Shown here piece by piece: positions 39,058 to 47,185 of a stretch of 64,000 nucleotides of DNA. The position numbers were made by a program, and so were the translations under genes. The number at the start of each line of letters is the position of its first letter. Positions within the stretch are counted from its first letter, which is position 1. Source of the DNA: a virus; IMG/VR virus record IMGVR_UViG_3300048597_000634, positions 141,545-205,544 of that record. One strand, written 5' to 3'. The notes below the pieces were generated by a model. It was not told where the DNA came from. It saw only the letters and a program-made list of their open reading frames with translations, and searched no databases.

Positions 39058-40347
39058 TCAAGTCTGTGACAAGTAATTTTTAATCCACTGCAGGCGCTGC
39101 TGTTCATCTAGGGCAGTAAACTCTTCGACGTTCTCCCGCACGTAGTCCACCAATGGGTAGTATTCTTCATCGACTACCTTCTTAAACCCTTCAGTCATAA
39201 TCTTAGAGGTGTCAGGGTTGCGGGCCAACCACTTGTTAGTCAAGTAGTAGGGGCTTTTAACCTTGGCGCTGACACCCTGCTTCGTGTAAAAGACATAGCC
39301 TTCGTGGGTGACAGTCTTAACCTTTTCCAGGAGCTCTCCGACGGTGGTGTGGTGGTGAGACACTGCAGTGGTGCCAAGCATGCGACTGAACTCGTCGAGT
39401 TGCTTGGGGTCTGCCTTAGGTTTGGAGTCCCAGTCTTTGGTGCGGACTGCTAGCAGGTAAAGACCTGGTTCTTCTCGAACAATGTGAGGATCTTCTGGGC
39501 TGACGCACTCAAAGATGAAGCTTTTATTCTGGTAGGAGAAGCAAAGTTCCTTGAGTTGTGCCTCGATGCCTTGGGCTCTGATCACATCCCAACCGTAGCC
39601 TACAAACTTAGAAGTCAGAGAGCCTGTAGTGGATAGGAGCAGTTTATCGTTGTGCCACGTCACACATAACATAAAGCCATTGACCTTACGGAAGGCGGTC
39701 ACCTTGGTGTCAAGGTCTAGCACAGGCGCTTCCTTTTCTACTCCGTAGTTGTAGATCTTGATTAGCGGTAAGGAGATGGGGTTGTAGTCTTCATCCACGA
39801 CAGCACCACGGCACATCTCCAGATAAGGATTCCAGTGCCAACCGTAATACACCTTCTTAGTGTATTTGAGGACATAAAGTCCGTCGTGAGCAGCGGTGCG
39901 GCGCACCCATTTAGGGTTGTTCTCCACATACTGCTTCAGCCCCGCTTGGTTGAACGGGATGTCGTCGGCAATGTCGTGCTCGAAGCGCTCCCGCATACTT
40001 TTCATAGTGCCTGCTGGAATGTCATGCACAGAACCAAAGTTGTTTTGGCATTCAATAACCTGAGGCACGATCTTAAACTCTTTAGCCAGGTCGAAGTAGG
40101 GACGCAGTTCCCATTTGGTGGTAAAGGTGTTGGAGACCACGGCATGCTCCCCTTCAGCTAGCCACGCTCTGGTGCGGGCTAAACAGTCAGCGTGAGCTTC
40201 TTTTAGTTTGTCTCGGTCGAACTTGTAACCGTCTTCTGTGTTGAAGTATTGGTCGGCTTCAAATACTTGGCCGTCGGCACTCGCTAGAGTATGGGCTAGG
40301 GTGGTTTTTCCAGACCCTGGCAGTCCTCGAATGATAGTTAATTTCAT
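39058..40347 (-). CDS. polynucleotide kinase / RNA ligase fusion
   Basis: 429 aa. The N-terminal P-loop kinase shows RGLPGSGKTTLA (7-18). The C-terminal half is an Rnl1-like nucleotidyltransferase: CRGAVVD, then FRKVNGFML with Lys221 as adenylated residue (KxNG rather than KxDG), SFIFECVSP, HEGYVFYT and AKVKSPYY (motif V). It would phosphorylate 5'-OH ends and seal RNA nicks. The metal-site residue change Asp to Asn in motif I is notable. Downstream partner of the Thg1-like gene in the island. Confidence 0.8.
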   Translation of the reverse strand: MKLTIIRGLPGSGKTTLAHTLASADGQVFEADQYFNTEDGYKFDRDKLKEAHADCLARTRAWLAEGEHAVVSNTFTTKWELRPYFDLAKEFKIVPQVIECQNNFGSVHDIPAGTMKSMRERFEHDIADDIPFNQAGLKQYVENNPKWVRRTAAHDGLYVLKYTKKVYYGWHWNPYLEMCRGAVVDEDYNPISLPLIKIYNYGVEKEAPVLDLDTKVTAFRKVNGFMLCVTWHNDKLLLSTTGSLTSKFVGYGWDVIRAQGIEAQLKELCFSYQNKSFIFECVSPEDPHIVREEPGLYLLAVRTKDWDSKPKADPKQLDEFSRMLGTTAVSHHHTTVGELLEKVKTVTHEGYVFYTKQGVSAKVKSPYYLTNKWLARNPDTSKIMTEGFKKVVDEEYYPLVDYVRENVEEFTALDEQQRLQWIKNYLSQT

Positions 40348-40360
40348 AATTTCCTCAACA

Positions 40361-40570
40361 CTAATTTCCTTTAAAGGTTTGTTCTTTTCTTACCCAGTCT
40401 TCGATGTAAAGCTTAGTTAAGTCCTCTACCTCTTTCTCTGTGAAGAGGTCTGTTCTCTCGTAATAGGCTTTGACGACTTCGTATAGAGAGGGCTCAAATT
40501 GTAGGTCGTTATCTGGGTCAAAGTCAGCCTTGAGGATGAAAGGGCGAATCTCTGTGAATCTTTTATCCAT
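40361..40570 (-). CDS. acidic small protein, 69 aa
   Basis: MDKRFTEIRPFILKADFD; highly acidic (KEVEDLTKLYIEDWVRKE). Sits 13 nt upstream of the kinase-ligase. Not recognised. Confidence 0.5.
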   Translation of the reverse strand: MDKRFTEIRPFILKADFDPDNDLQFEPSLYEVVKAYYERTDLFTEKEVEDLTKLYIEDWVRKEQTFKGN

Positions 40571-40576
40571 TGGTTC

Positions 40577-40723
40577 TTAAGGTTTAAAGTTACAGACTTG
40601 AGAGCGTAGATCTTCGCAGGCGATCTCAAAGCCCATAGAGATGTTAAGTAGACTGGAGATCGCCAGGAGCATCAGCAGGATGATGCTGATAATACAGAGC
40701 TTGACGACAAGTTTCTCAATCAT
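40577..40723 (-). CDS. single-helix membrane microprotein, 48 aa
   Basis: MIEKLVVKLCIISIILLMLL followed by AISSLLNISMGFEIACEDLR. One strong N-terminal transmembrane helix. The ATG overlaps the Thg1-like stop as ATGA, implying translational coupling to RNA repair. Function unknown. Confidence 0.5.
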   Translation of the reverse strand: MIEKLVVKLCIISIILLMLLAISSLLNISMGFEIACEDLRSQVCNFKP

Positions 40724-41517
40724 TGAGGTGTAGTATTCCTTTGTGGAGAAGCACCGTCGAAGATTACTTCTACTCTGTTTACAACCTTATTAAAGGAAGG
40801 CATAGGTAGATAGTCAATGTGGTGCCGCTCAATAGGTTTAGTTGGTCGGTACTCGGCGGGTATGTCCGCCATTTCTGCAGGCTCTAGGAGCACTAATTTT
40901 CTTTGTATAAAGCTGCCGCGCTTAAACTGCTCTGGGTAGTCGTTGAAGTTGATGCCATGCTCTTGCCACAGCATCTCTTGTAACTCCTTACTGTTCTTAT
41001 TCTGCATCTGCTTGTGGCTGATACGTGCTCTGGCAGCCATCGAGATTGCATTTCTTGTAGCGTCCAACTCTCTCCAGAGGATGGCGTTGGTGGCTTCTTC
41101 TTTGGTAGGCACGGTAAACGCTCTGCAGTCAAACACAGCGGGGATGTCTACCTTAAAGTTGGGTATATACTCTGGTCGAAGTTGGTTAAACCACGCACTA
41201 GCCGTGGAAGCCAGCACAGAGATTAGCTTTTGTTTCTTCCCCCCAAAGGGGAGCTCTTTTAACAGGTTCTCTTCGTAGAGTACAAGGTTGATCTCATCGG
41301 ACTGGGTGTAGCCAATGCGGGCGTTGGTCTCTGAGACTAACCGTTTAGTAACCTCTACCATCAAGTCGATCAATCTCTGGTCATAGGGACGAGCGAGCCC
41401 TTTAGTAAAACTACTAAAGCACTTGCCGTCTACTCTTACGATGATGGGCAGTAGAGGCAAAAAGCGCCCTTTACTCTCGTAGCCTTTCATCCGATCGCCG
41501 AGGGAATCTTTGTTCAT
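40720..41517 (-). CDS. Thg1-like 3'-5' RNA polymerase
   Basis: 265 aa. MNKDSLGDRMKGYE, IIVRVDGKCFSSFTKGLARP (metal-binding Asp30) and RIGYTQSDEINLVLY (Asp74, Glu75) match the Thg1 palm domain, as do DIPAVFDCRAF and MAARARISHKQMQNKNSKEL. Thg1-like proteins add nucleotides to the 5' ends of damaged tRNAs. Length is typical of the phage/bacterial TLP branch. Lies in the RNA-repair island, upstream of a membrane microprotein. Confidence 0.85.
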   Translation of the reverse strand: MNKDSLGDRMKGYESKGRFLPLLPIIVRVDGKCFSSFTKGLARPYDQRLIDLMVEVTKRLVSETNARIGYTQSDEINLVLYEENLLKELPFGGKKQKLISVLASTASAWFNQLRPEYIPNFKVDIPAVFDCRAFTVPTKEEATNAILWRELDATRNAISMAARARISHKQMQNKNSKELQEMLWQEHGINFNDYPEQFKRGSFIQRKLVLLEPAEMADIPAEYRPTKPIERHHIDYLPMPSFNKVVNRVEVIFDGASPQRNTTPQ

Positions 41518-41624
41518 AGTTTATTTCCTTAGCATATCTAAAAGCATTCTGTCCTCTAGCGCTTGTCTTAACCCTGTCTTTACTTTCATGTAGGCTTCGT
41601 AGGGGCTATAGCTATAGTTGGTGA

Positions 41625-42104
41625 CTAAAACTGATTCTTTTCTAAGGGTTCTACCCGCTCTTTGGCAGAGGTAGGTATGCTGTACAGCAAAAGTTGGTGT
41701 GTTTCTTTGGGCAGGGGAGTGTTGAGCACTCGCACCTTAATCACCTCGTCGTATTCGTGGGTCCAGTAATAGGTAACGGTCTTCGTTTCTGCTATCAGTA
41801 GGTCTTGGAACACCGGGGCTAGCACATCGTAATAGCTCAGCTCCGGCGACACTTTGATACTTTGGAGGATAGTTCTTAACCCGTATTGGATGTGTGCGAG
41901 GGGAGTAGCGAGCTCATCAATGTGCAAGGGCAGTTTGACGCTCTTTCGCTCTCCGGTGACTACCCTCTGGAAGAGATTGCGGAGCACATACTCCTTTGTT
42001 TCTCCGTAGGGTTTTGGGTAGCGAGTCTCACTTATTTCTAATGCTGCGAAGACTTGGTCGTAGACCTCTTTGTCCACTTGAAAATACTGGTTATCCATAT
42101 GCAA
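41625..42104 (-). CDS. hypothetical protein, 159 aa
   Basis: MHMDNQYFQVDKEVYDQVFA; mixed alpha/beta, no family recognised. Upstream of the Thg1-like gene. The 100 nt between them hold an open frame ending MLRK without a clear start. Confidence 0.5.
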   Translation of the reverse strand: MHMDNQYFQVDKEVYDQVFAALEISETRYPKPYGETKEYVLRNLFQRVVTGERKSVKLPLHIDELATPLAHIQYGLRTILQSIKVSPELSYYDVLAPVFQDLLIAETKTVTYYWTHEYDEVIKVRVLNTPLPKETHQLLLYSIPTSAKERVEPLEKNQF

Positions 42105-42131
42105 CTAAATGGTGGAGAGTGGTCACTAGGC

Positions 42132-42545
42132 TTAGTATAATCGTAAGCGGCGTAGGTGCCGTAATCTTGTTTTCAAGGAGTCATTCCACTCTGCTTCTTC
42201 CTTGGCTCTTATCTTCTCTAGGTTGGCAGCTTTTAGCTTTGCTACGGTGGGTTGGAGGTAGTCTCGCAGTTGATCTAGCGTTTCCTCAATAAGACGATCT
42301 AAATCTGCATGCTCTCTTATCGCGTAGATGTTTCTTTCCTCTACGTGCTCTTTCAGCCCGGGGCTTTGCCAATAGATACTGAGCGTTCCCATGTAGTGGT
42401 CGACACTCAGTTTTAGAAAGGTTACGAGCTCATTTGGGCGGCAACATAGAGTGTCTGCAAGGTCGTCAATCACCATTTTTGCGCTCTTTACCAAGATGTC
42501 TTCGGTAAACGGCGCTATTAACGGAGTGTCTCTATGCATATGCAA
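42132..42545 (-). CDS. hypothetical protein, paralogue of 30861-31292
   Basis: 137 aa. MHMHRDTPLIAPFTEDILVK, LCCRPNELVTFLKL and YLQPTVAKLKAANLEKIRAK match blocks in the gene at 30861. Its start codons overlap the end of a 21-residue membrane peptide ORF. Confidence 0.58.
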   Translation of the reverse strand: MHMHRDTPLIAPFTEDILVKSAKMVIDDLADTLCCRPNELVTFLKLSVDHYMGTLSIYWQSPGLKEHVEERNIYAIREHADLDRLIEETLDQLRDYLQPTVAKLKAANLEKIRAKEEAEWNDSLKTRLRHLRRLRLY

Positions 42546-42597
42546 TTAGGAGGATGATCAGAGTAGCCAATAGAATAGCCCAAAAGGTATCTTTCAT
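42532..42597 (-). CDS. 21-residue membrane peptide ORF
   Basis: MKDTFWAILLATLIILLIAY plus Ala; essentially one transmembrane helix. The stop overlaps the start of the next gene (ATGCATATGCATAG), which argues for translation but remains to be shown. Confidence 0.35.
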   Translation of the reverse strand: MKDTFWAILLATLIILLIAYA

Positions 42598-42600
42598 TGG

Positions 42601-43608
42601 TTAGTCCTTCTGCTTGAGCAGGAACGCGTTGCTGATGACTTTAAACGACAGAGTGTTGTCGAAGTTGCGGTACACGACCCCTTCCCGTTTAGTCTCTTTG
42701 TTGAGGACGCTCGGTCCATCTGCCAATTCGATGAGCTTCTTACGGTCTTGGGGTAACTCTACGTCAGTCTCTAACAGGGGTACCATCTCTAGCTCCAGCT
42801 TGTGACACCAATCCTGGAGGTAGTAGAGCTACTCCTTGACGAACTTGTCGATGTTGAAGACGGTGAAGGGACGGAAAGTGTGGGTACTCAGCTTATAAGG
42901 ATTACCTTGGATGCCGGGGCCGATTAGCTCGCCTTGGATAGCAATGTTAACCCCGTAGGCTGTAAGCTTCTCTCTGAGCTTGAACTTGTTAGCGACCTGC
43001 CAGAAGGTGTTAGTCTCCGTTTCTACTAGGTTCATGTTCCTAGAGCAGACACCGAACTCTCCGTTGTTGAAGAATACGGTCATTGAGGAGCCGTCAAGTT
43101 TTTCCGTGGTGTAGTAACGGGCTTCGAGGTAGTCTTGGTACTTGAGGTTTTGCACCCGTTCCTCATCGGTCTTGGTGATAAAGGAGGGGAAGTTACCCTT
43201 GCTGATACCTGCTAGCTGGGGCTTAACAGGGGGTTCGTAGAGGGTGACGTTGAGGTACTCTGAGACATCGTCACCTATAGCGTAGGTAGAAAGGTTGAAG
43301 CCTTTCTCTTCTACGGCGGCGATCGGCAACAATAATCCCTGAGATACCTGCCCGCGTAGCTTAACGGTGCGGAGACGGTTGCCGGGGATGTCGTTAAAGC
43401 TTTTAGGCTGGTCTCCTTTGGTTAGGAAAGGAGCGAGAGAGTGTGGTACCCAGGAGTCAATCTCAAAGTACACAGCGGAGTCTCCGACGGAGAACTCTCC
43501 TTTCTTAACCACCACTTGCCAGCCTTGGACAGTCGCTACTTCAATCAGGTCTGCTCCTTCTATGGGGTTAAGTTCAATGATAGTTTCTAGTCTTGCTAGC
43601 TTTCTCAT
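42601..43608 (-). CDS. Rnl5/DraRnl-like RNA ligase with in-frame amber codon
   Basis: 335 codons if TAG at 42829-42831 is read through. N-terminal OB-like part (SVGDSAVYFEIDSWVPHSL), motif I EKLDGSSMTVF, CSRN, then IQGELIGPGIQGN. After FVKE comes TAG, then in the same frame LYYLQDWCHKLELEMVPLL, motif IV REGVVYR and motif V SFKVISNAFLLK. Without readthrough the truncated protein lacks motifs IV-V and should be inactive. Either a nonsense mutation or a suppressed stop. Directly downstream of the phosphoesterase. Confidence 0.75.
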
Positions 43609-43612
43609 AGGT

Positions 43613-44161
43613 TTAATAATTGCGTTTAAGGACAGGGCGTTGTTTAAGTTCTTCGATCAGAGCGTAGTAATCGCTTAGTAGTTTACCAGTGGCGTCGTAG
43701 CCTACATCAAGAGCTCTATACTGTTCGAGACCAGAGTGCCCCCCGTGAAGATGGGCATAAAAGTGGATAGCGCCGTGGTGACACTCGTTCCAATAGTTGA
43801 TGGGGTAGTGGAACATTGTCACGAGAACCTTGTGGTCTCTTTCCCTCAGTTCTAAGTAGTCGTGGGTGCTGGCAAAGCACTCCATAAATTGTGGGTACTT
43901 GCAGTTTTTGTAGTCGTGGTTGCCCTTGATTAGAATCTTCTTTCCCTTTAGCTGTTGAAGAATCTCTACGGTGGGGCCAATACCTTTAAAGGAGACGTCT
44001 CCAAGGATGTAGATCAAGTCTTGGTCAGCAACGATGTCGTTCCACTCTTCGATCATCCTTCGGTCCATGTCGTCCACATCTTTGTAGTGACCCCGGACAT
44101 CGGGCGAGAACTTAAGGATATTCTTGTGCCCGAAGTGGAGGTCGGAGGTAATGTAAATCAT
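43613..44161 (-). CDS. calcineurin-like metallophosphoesterase
   Basis: 182 aa from ATG at 44161 (a longer start adds an unlikely Ser/His-rich tail). Motifs: YITSDLHFGH (DxH), ILGDVSF (GD), KGNHDYKN (GNHD) and AHLHGG. It is a two-metal phosphoesterase. In RNA repair such enzymes remove terminal phosphates (2',3' cyclic or 3'), preparing ends for ligation. Ends 5 nt before the Rnl5-like start. Confidence 0.78.
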   Translation of the reverse strand: MIYITSDLHFGHKNILKFSPDVRGHYKDVDDMDRRMIEEWNDIVADQDLIYILGDVSFKGIGPTVEILQQLKGKKILIKGNHDYKNCKYPQFMECFASTHDYLELRERDHKVLVTMFHYPINYWNECHHGAIHFYAHLHGGHSGLEQYRALDVGYDATGKLLSDYYALIEELKQRPVLKRNY

Positions 44162-44358
44162 TGTTCGGTTTCTGTGGTAATGCGAGCTACTACTTCCGCC
44201 CTGTGGCAAATAACAAGACTGCTGCTGGGCTTAGTCCACTCAGAGCTGTTACTTACTCTTCGCAGGCAGGAATAGGTTTTAGTGTGGGCAGAGGCTTTAA
44301 CTCTATTCTTTATTCTCTGGTGAGGTATCAGCTCGCAGAGCATAGATTTTGTGATCAT
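44158..44358 (-). CDS. MLTK-leader small protein, 66 aa (MITK)
   Basis: MITKSMLCELIPHQRIKN, Ser-rich middle, ends RAEVVARITTETEQ. Stop overlaps the phosphoesterase start as ATGA, and its own start overlaps the next gene's stop as ATGA. Confidence 0.6.
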   Translation of the reverse strand: MITKSMLCELIPHQRIKNRVKASAHTKTYSCLRRVSNSSEWTKPSSSLVICHRAEVVARITTETEQ

Positions 44359-44618
44359 CGTGTTTCCTTAGTTAACGATAGATAGGTTCTTACAGCAGAC
44401 TTACTGCTGAGTCTACGAATTACTCTGCACCACTCTCTATAGAGGATAGGGTGAAAAACGATGTAGATATAGCTTCTGGCGTATTTGGGTGCAGACCAGC
44501 GCAGTGACATCATACTCTTAGTCCTGGTGTAAAGCTCATGTAGTTCGTCCTTTAGGCTATCGACTGTCATGCCTGCGGTCGCATCACCTATGTTGGCTAT
44601 TTTCTGTTTACTTAGCAT
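44355..44618 (-). CDS. MLTK-leader small protein, 87 aa (MLSK)
   Basis: MLSKQKIANIGDATAGMT; Arg-rich C-terminus (EWCRVIRRLSSKSAVRTYL). Leader ATGCTAAGTAAA carries the TAA of the upstream gene (11 nt). Confidence 0.58.
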   Translation of the reverse strand: MLSKQKIANIGDATAGMTVDSLKDELHELYTRTKSMMSLRWSAPKYARSYIYIVFHPILYREWCRVIRRLSSKSAVRTYLSLTKETR

Positions 44619-44805
44619 TGAACAGTGTCCTCTCTAAGACGAACTCCAGGTCGTTGTAACATTTTGGGATGTTAGCTTTGTAATGTACATAACCCCCTTT
44701 GTGCTCTCTCTGGATAAAACCTACTCTACCGCTCAAGACACGTATTTGGTCTGCGATAGCTCTATTCCGTCTTGGATAGTACTTGGCTGACCTCTTACTT
44801 AGCAT
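44608..44805 (-). CDS. MLTK-leader small protein, 65 aa (MLSK)
   Basis: MLSKRSAKYYPRRNRAIA; RVGFIQREHKGGYVHYKANI and PKCYNDLEFV resemble the following trio. Leader TAA position 5-7 ends the upstream gene (7 nt). Confidence 0.62.
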   Translation of the reverse strand: MLSKRSAKYYPRRNRAIADQIRVLSGRVGFIQREHKGGYVHYKANIPKCYNDLEFVLERTLFNAK

Positions 44806-44990
44806 CCGATAAATACTCCGTATGATAGGTCATCGATTACTCCAAACTGTCGTGGTGGGTCGAGCTTAGAGTAGAACCAACCGTTACTAATGTCGCTCAA
44901 ATAACCCACTCTTATTCCTAATCTTAGGCACTCTTCATTAAAGGTTTCCGTATTCATTGAGAGTCTTTGAGTCTTCTCTTTAGTTAGCAT
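44799..44990 (-). CDS. MLTK-leader small protein, 63 aa
   Basis: MLTKEKTQRLSMNTETFN; core LGIRVGYLSDISNGWFYSKL, DPPRQFGVI. One of a trio with 44994 and 45182 that share the sequence beyond the leader. Confidence 0.63.
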   Translation of the reverse strand: MLTKEKTQRLSMNTETFNEECLRLGIRVGYLSDISNGWFYSKLDPPRQFGVIDDLSYGVFIGC

Positions 44991-44993
44991 TGT

Positions 44994-45188
44994 TTACTCT
45001 ACAATCTTTACCGCCAGCCTAATTGCTACGAAGCATCGGGGTGGTATTAGTGTGTATAGGTAGTTGCAGCGAGACCCTATAGATTGTGACCGTTTCAAGT
45101 ATCCTACGTTGCATCCTAAGCCCAACCCCATTTCATTGAGTGTTTGTTTGTTTATCTTTAAGTGACGGGTTCTCTTTTTAGTCAGCAT
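44994..45188 (-). CDS. MLTK-leader small protein, 64 aa
   Basis: MLTKKRTRHLKINKQTLN; core LGCNVGYLKRSQSIGSRCNY, PPRCFVAI. Leader TGA ends the upstream gene (7 nt). Confidence 0.63.
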   Translation of the reverse strand: MLTKKRTRHLKINKQTLNEMGLGLGCNVGYLKRSQSIGSRCNYLYTLIPPRCFVAIRLAVKIVE

Positions 45189-45367
45189 AGCTTACTCACT
45201 GTCACTCTTATCACTGCAAAGCATTGGGGTGGTGTTATATCGTAAGTGAAAAAGCCTGGGGTTTTTGAAGGCTCTAAATACCCTACACTGCACCCTAATG
45301 CGAACTGTAGCTCCTTGTGTCTTTCCTTATCTATCTTTAGGGGATGAGTTTTCTCTTTAGTCAGCAT
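45182..45367 (-). CDS. MLTK-leader small protein, 61 aa
   Basis: MLTKEKTHPLKIDKERHK; core LGCSVGYLEPSKTPGFFTYD, PPQCFAVI. Its leader TAA is also the stop codon of the nucleotidyltransferase gene (11-nt overlap). Confidence 0.63.
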   Translation of the reverse strand: MLTKEKTHPLKIDKERHKELQFALGCSVGYLEPSKTPGFFTYDITPPQCFAVIRVTVSKLC

Positions 45368-46310
45368 GGTGGTCTAAGTAGTAAGAGACTAACTTAGCAT
45401 CCCAGAACTCTCTATCAGGTTCCGCAGGCAGGACCGACTTGAGTTCTCGCAGTTCATCAAGCTCATCCGCTAGCAATCCTTGCAGGTAGGGATAGGTATG
45501 CTTACCCTCTTTAATCTCCCTAAGAAACTTGGCCTCCTTCAAAGGCATCTCCAGATGTCCTGTGGTGAGCAGTTCTTTAATCTGATAGACGCAGCGGAAG
45601 GCATGGCTGACAGCTTTAAAGTCAACGCCACGGTTTTCCATAGCATCGACGCTGCGGGCTCCGTACTTGTCGATCCACAGCGAGAGGGAGTGGGCTAAGT
45701 TGCCTATCTTCTGATTAAGTTGGTAGTGCTTCTCTAGCACGCGGATGTAGTAGACAGTGTTACCCACCTTGTCTTGCTGCTCGACCTGGCGGATGTGCTC
45801 CGAAACCTCGAACTTTTCAAAGACTTCTCCCACCTTAGTATCGCTGGGATGAGTCTTTAACCAATCTCGGAAGCGGATTACTTCTCCGAGGCGGCTACCC
45901 TTCAGTCCATATTTAGCAGCCTGCTGGGTGGCGTAGCCGATGAACGGTTTAACGTTGCTGCTGAGCAGCTTACTGCGATGCTCGATGATATCTAACCACA
46001 CCTCGTTGTGCTCCAACCACATCTCTTTAGGAGAGAACAGAAGGTCGATGGCGTAGATCTGTCCGGTCAGGGCGTCCTTAATGAACCGGCGTAGCTCTTT
46101 GTATTGGTAGTCGATGTCGTCCTTGGTGTTGCGGCGGCGGTCGCTGGCTGCCTTTGTGTTGTAGATGATGGTTTCTTGGTCAATGCCTAGGATGACATCT
46201 TCTACCGGAGCTTTGTAGATTCCTTTGTAGTCCTTGTCAGAGTTGGGGGTGTCGGTGCCGTAGAGGTGGGAACCGTGGAGGCATAGAAGAATGGTGTTGA
46301 GTTTTTTCAT
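45357..46310 (-). CDS. Pol-beta-type nucleotidyltransferase (COG3541/RlaP-like)
   Basis: 317 aa. LLCLHGSHLYGTDTPNSDKD holds the nucleotidyltransferase GS (13-14) and SDxD (24-27) motifs; the remainder is helical with KYGLKGSRLGEVIRFRDW. This family accompanies RNA ligases in phage and bacterial RNA-repair loci and is proposed to add or restore nucleotides at broken ends. Opens the island from upstream; its stop lies in an MLTK leader. Confidence 0.7.
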   Translation of the reverse strand: MKKLNTILLCLHGSHLYGTDTPNSDKDYKGIYKAPVEDVILGIDQETIIYNTKAASDRRRNTKDDIDYQYKELRRFIKDALTGQIYAIDLLFSPKEMWLEHNEVWLDIIEHRSKLLSSNVKPFIGYATQQAAKYGLKGSRLGEVIRFRDWLKTHPSDTKVGEVFEKFEVSEHIRQVEQQDKVGNTVYYIRVLEKHYQLNQKIGNLAHSLSLWIDKYGARSVDAMENRGVDFKAVSHAFRCVYQIKELLTTGHLEMPLKEAKFLREIKEGKHTYPYLQGLLADELDELRELKSVLPAEPDREFWDAKLVSYYLDHHAD

Positions 46311-46507
46311 TGCTTATTGGTGACTTTAATAGCGTCTTTAATGGCTTGCGCTAACGGTGGCACTACATATGCGTAGACTGGGGCTTTGTTGTATCTCAAA
46401 GATGTCTCTCTTGCTCCTAGAAGATGAGTTTCTATCCAGAACATGGAATCATGGAGCTTGCTGAGACTTCTCTCAGTGTATGAATTTGTGTGCTGCTTGG
46501 TTAGCAT
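46307..46507 (-). CDS. MLTK-leader small protein, 66 aa
   Basis: MLTKQHTNSYTERSLSKL; a hydrophobic VYAYVVPPLAQAIKDAI end. Start set at the ATG whose first base is the last base of the upstream gene. ATGA overlap with the nucleotidyltransferase. Confidence 0.6.
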   Translation of the reverse strand: MLTKQHTNSYTERSLSKLHDSMFWIETHLLGARETSLRYNKAPVYAYVVPPLAQAIKDAIKVTNKQ

Positions 46508-46692
46508 TAGGACCTCTTTTTGACTCTCTGCCAAGCTCTAATAGCGAAGCCTACAGCGGCATAACACTTAGGGCTACCAATGCAACCGACTCTGGCCCTT
46601 GTTTTGTTTAATTCGCCGTCAACATAGTAAGCCCAGCAAACTGCTGGTTTTGGGTCTACTAGGCTTTGAATAGCGTGGCTCTTTTTAAGCAT
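46507..46692 (-). CDS. MLTK-leader small protein, 61 aa (MLKK)
   Basis: MLKKSHAIQSLVDPKPAV; ARVGCIGSPKCYAAVGFAI resembles the VGYL...PPxCF core of 44799-45367. TAATG junction with the gene downstream. Confidence 0.6.
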   Translation of the reverse strand: MLKKSHAIQSLVDPKPAVCWAYYVDGELNKTRARVGCIGSPKCYAAVGFAIRAWQRVKKRS

Positions 46693-47183
46693 CAGAACTG
46701 GTACATGGTCGTTAGACGGTTAACTAAGTAATCGTAGACTTTATCAAGCTTAGAGCCTTGATCGTAAATGACATTTACCAGGTTTGTGGTGGTCTCTGGA
46801 TACAACTTAACAGTCAGTTTGGCGTCTAACTTGTGCGCTACTCCTCTACAGCGTATCTTAACGTTGGTGCAGCTCTTACTTTGAAATTCAACACTAAAGT
46901 TTAAACCACCAGACTCTTTAAGTTGCTCCTCTAGAAATACTGTAGGGTGCAGCCTTTCACTGTTATAAGAGAACTCTGGGTACTTTGCTTGTTGCGTTTC
47001 AGAGTCTATCACCACCATAAAGAGATCTGTGATTTGTTTACACATCAACTTTGTGATATGGGTCTCTAACACTTTATAAAAGTGTGATAACGTTTCTTTA
47101 TAACTTTGTAAGTACAGTTCTTTAGCTTGTTTGTGGTTGTTGACGAAAGTCATTAGTTCGATAAGTTCGTGTTCAATCTGCAT
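46692..47183 (-). CDS. hypothetical protein, 163 aa
   Basis: MQIEHELIELMTFVNNHKQA; helical N-half, beta-rich C-half (VKIRCRGVAHKLDAKLTVKL). Not recognised. 1-nt overlap with the MLKK gene. Confidence 0.5.
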   Translation of the reverse strand: MQIEHELIELMTFVNNHKQAKELYLQSYKETLSHFYKVLETHITKLMCKQITDLFMVVIDSETQQAKYPEFSYNSERLHPTVFLEEQLKESGGLNFSVEFQSKSCTNVKIRCRGVAHKLDAKLTVKLYPETTTNLVNVIYDQGSKLDKVYDYLVNRLTTMYQF

Positions 47184-47185
47184 TG

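Noticed and set aside
41518-41624. Short ORF ending MLLDMLRK upstream of the Thg1-like gene
   Set aside because: No plausible start codon; could be a remnant but cannot be supported.
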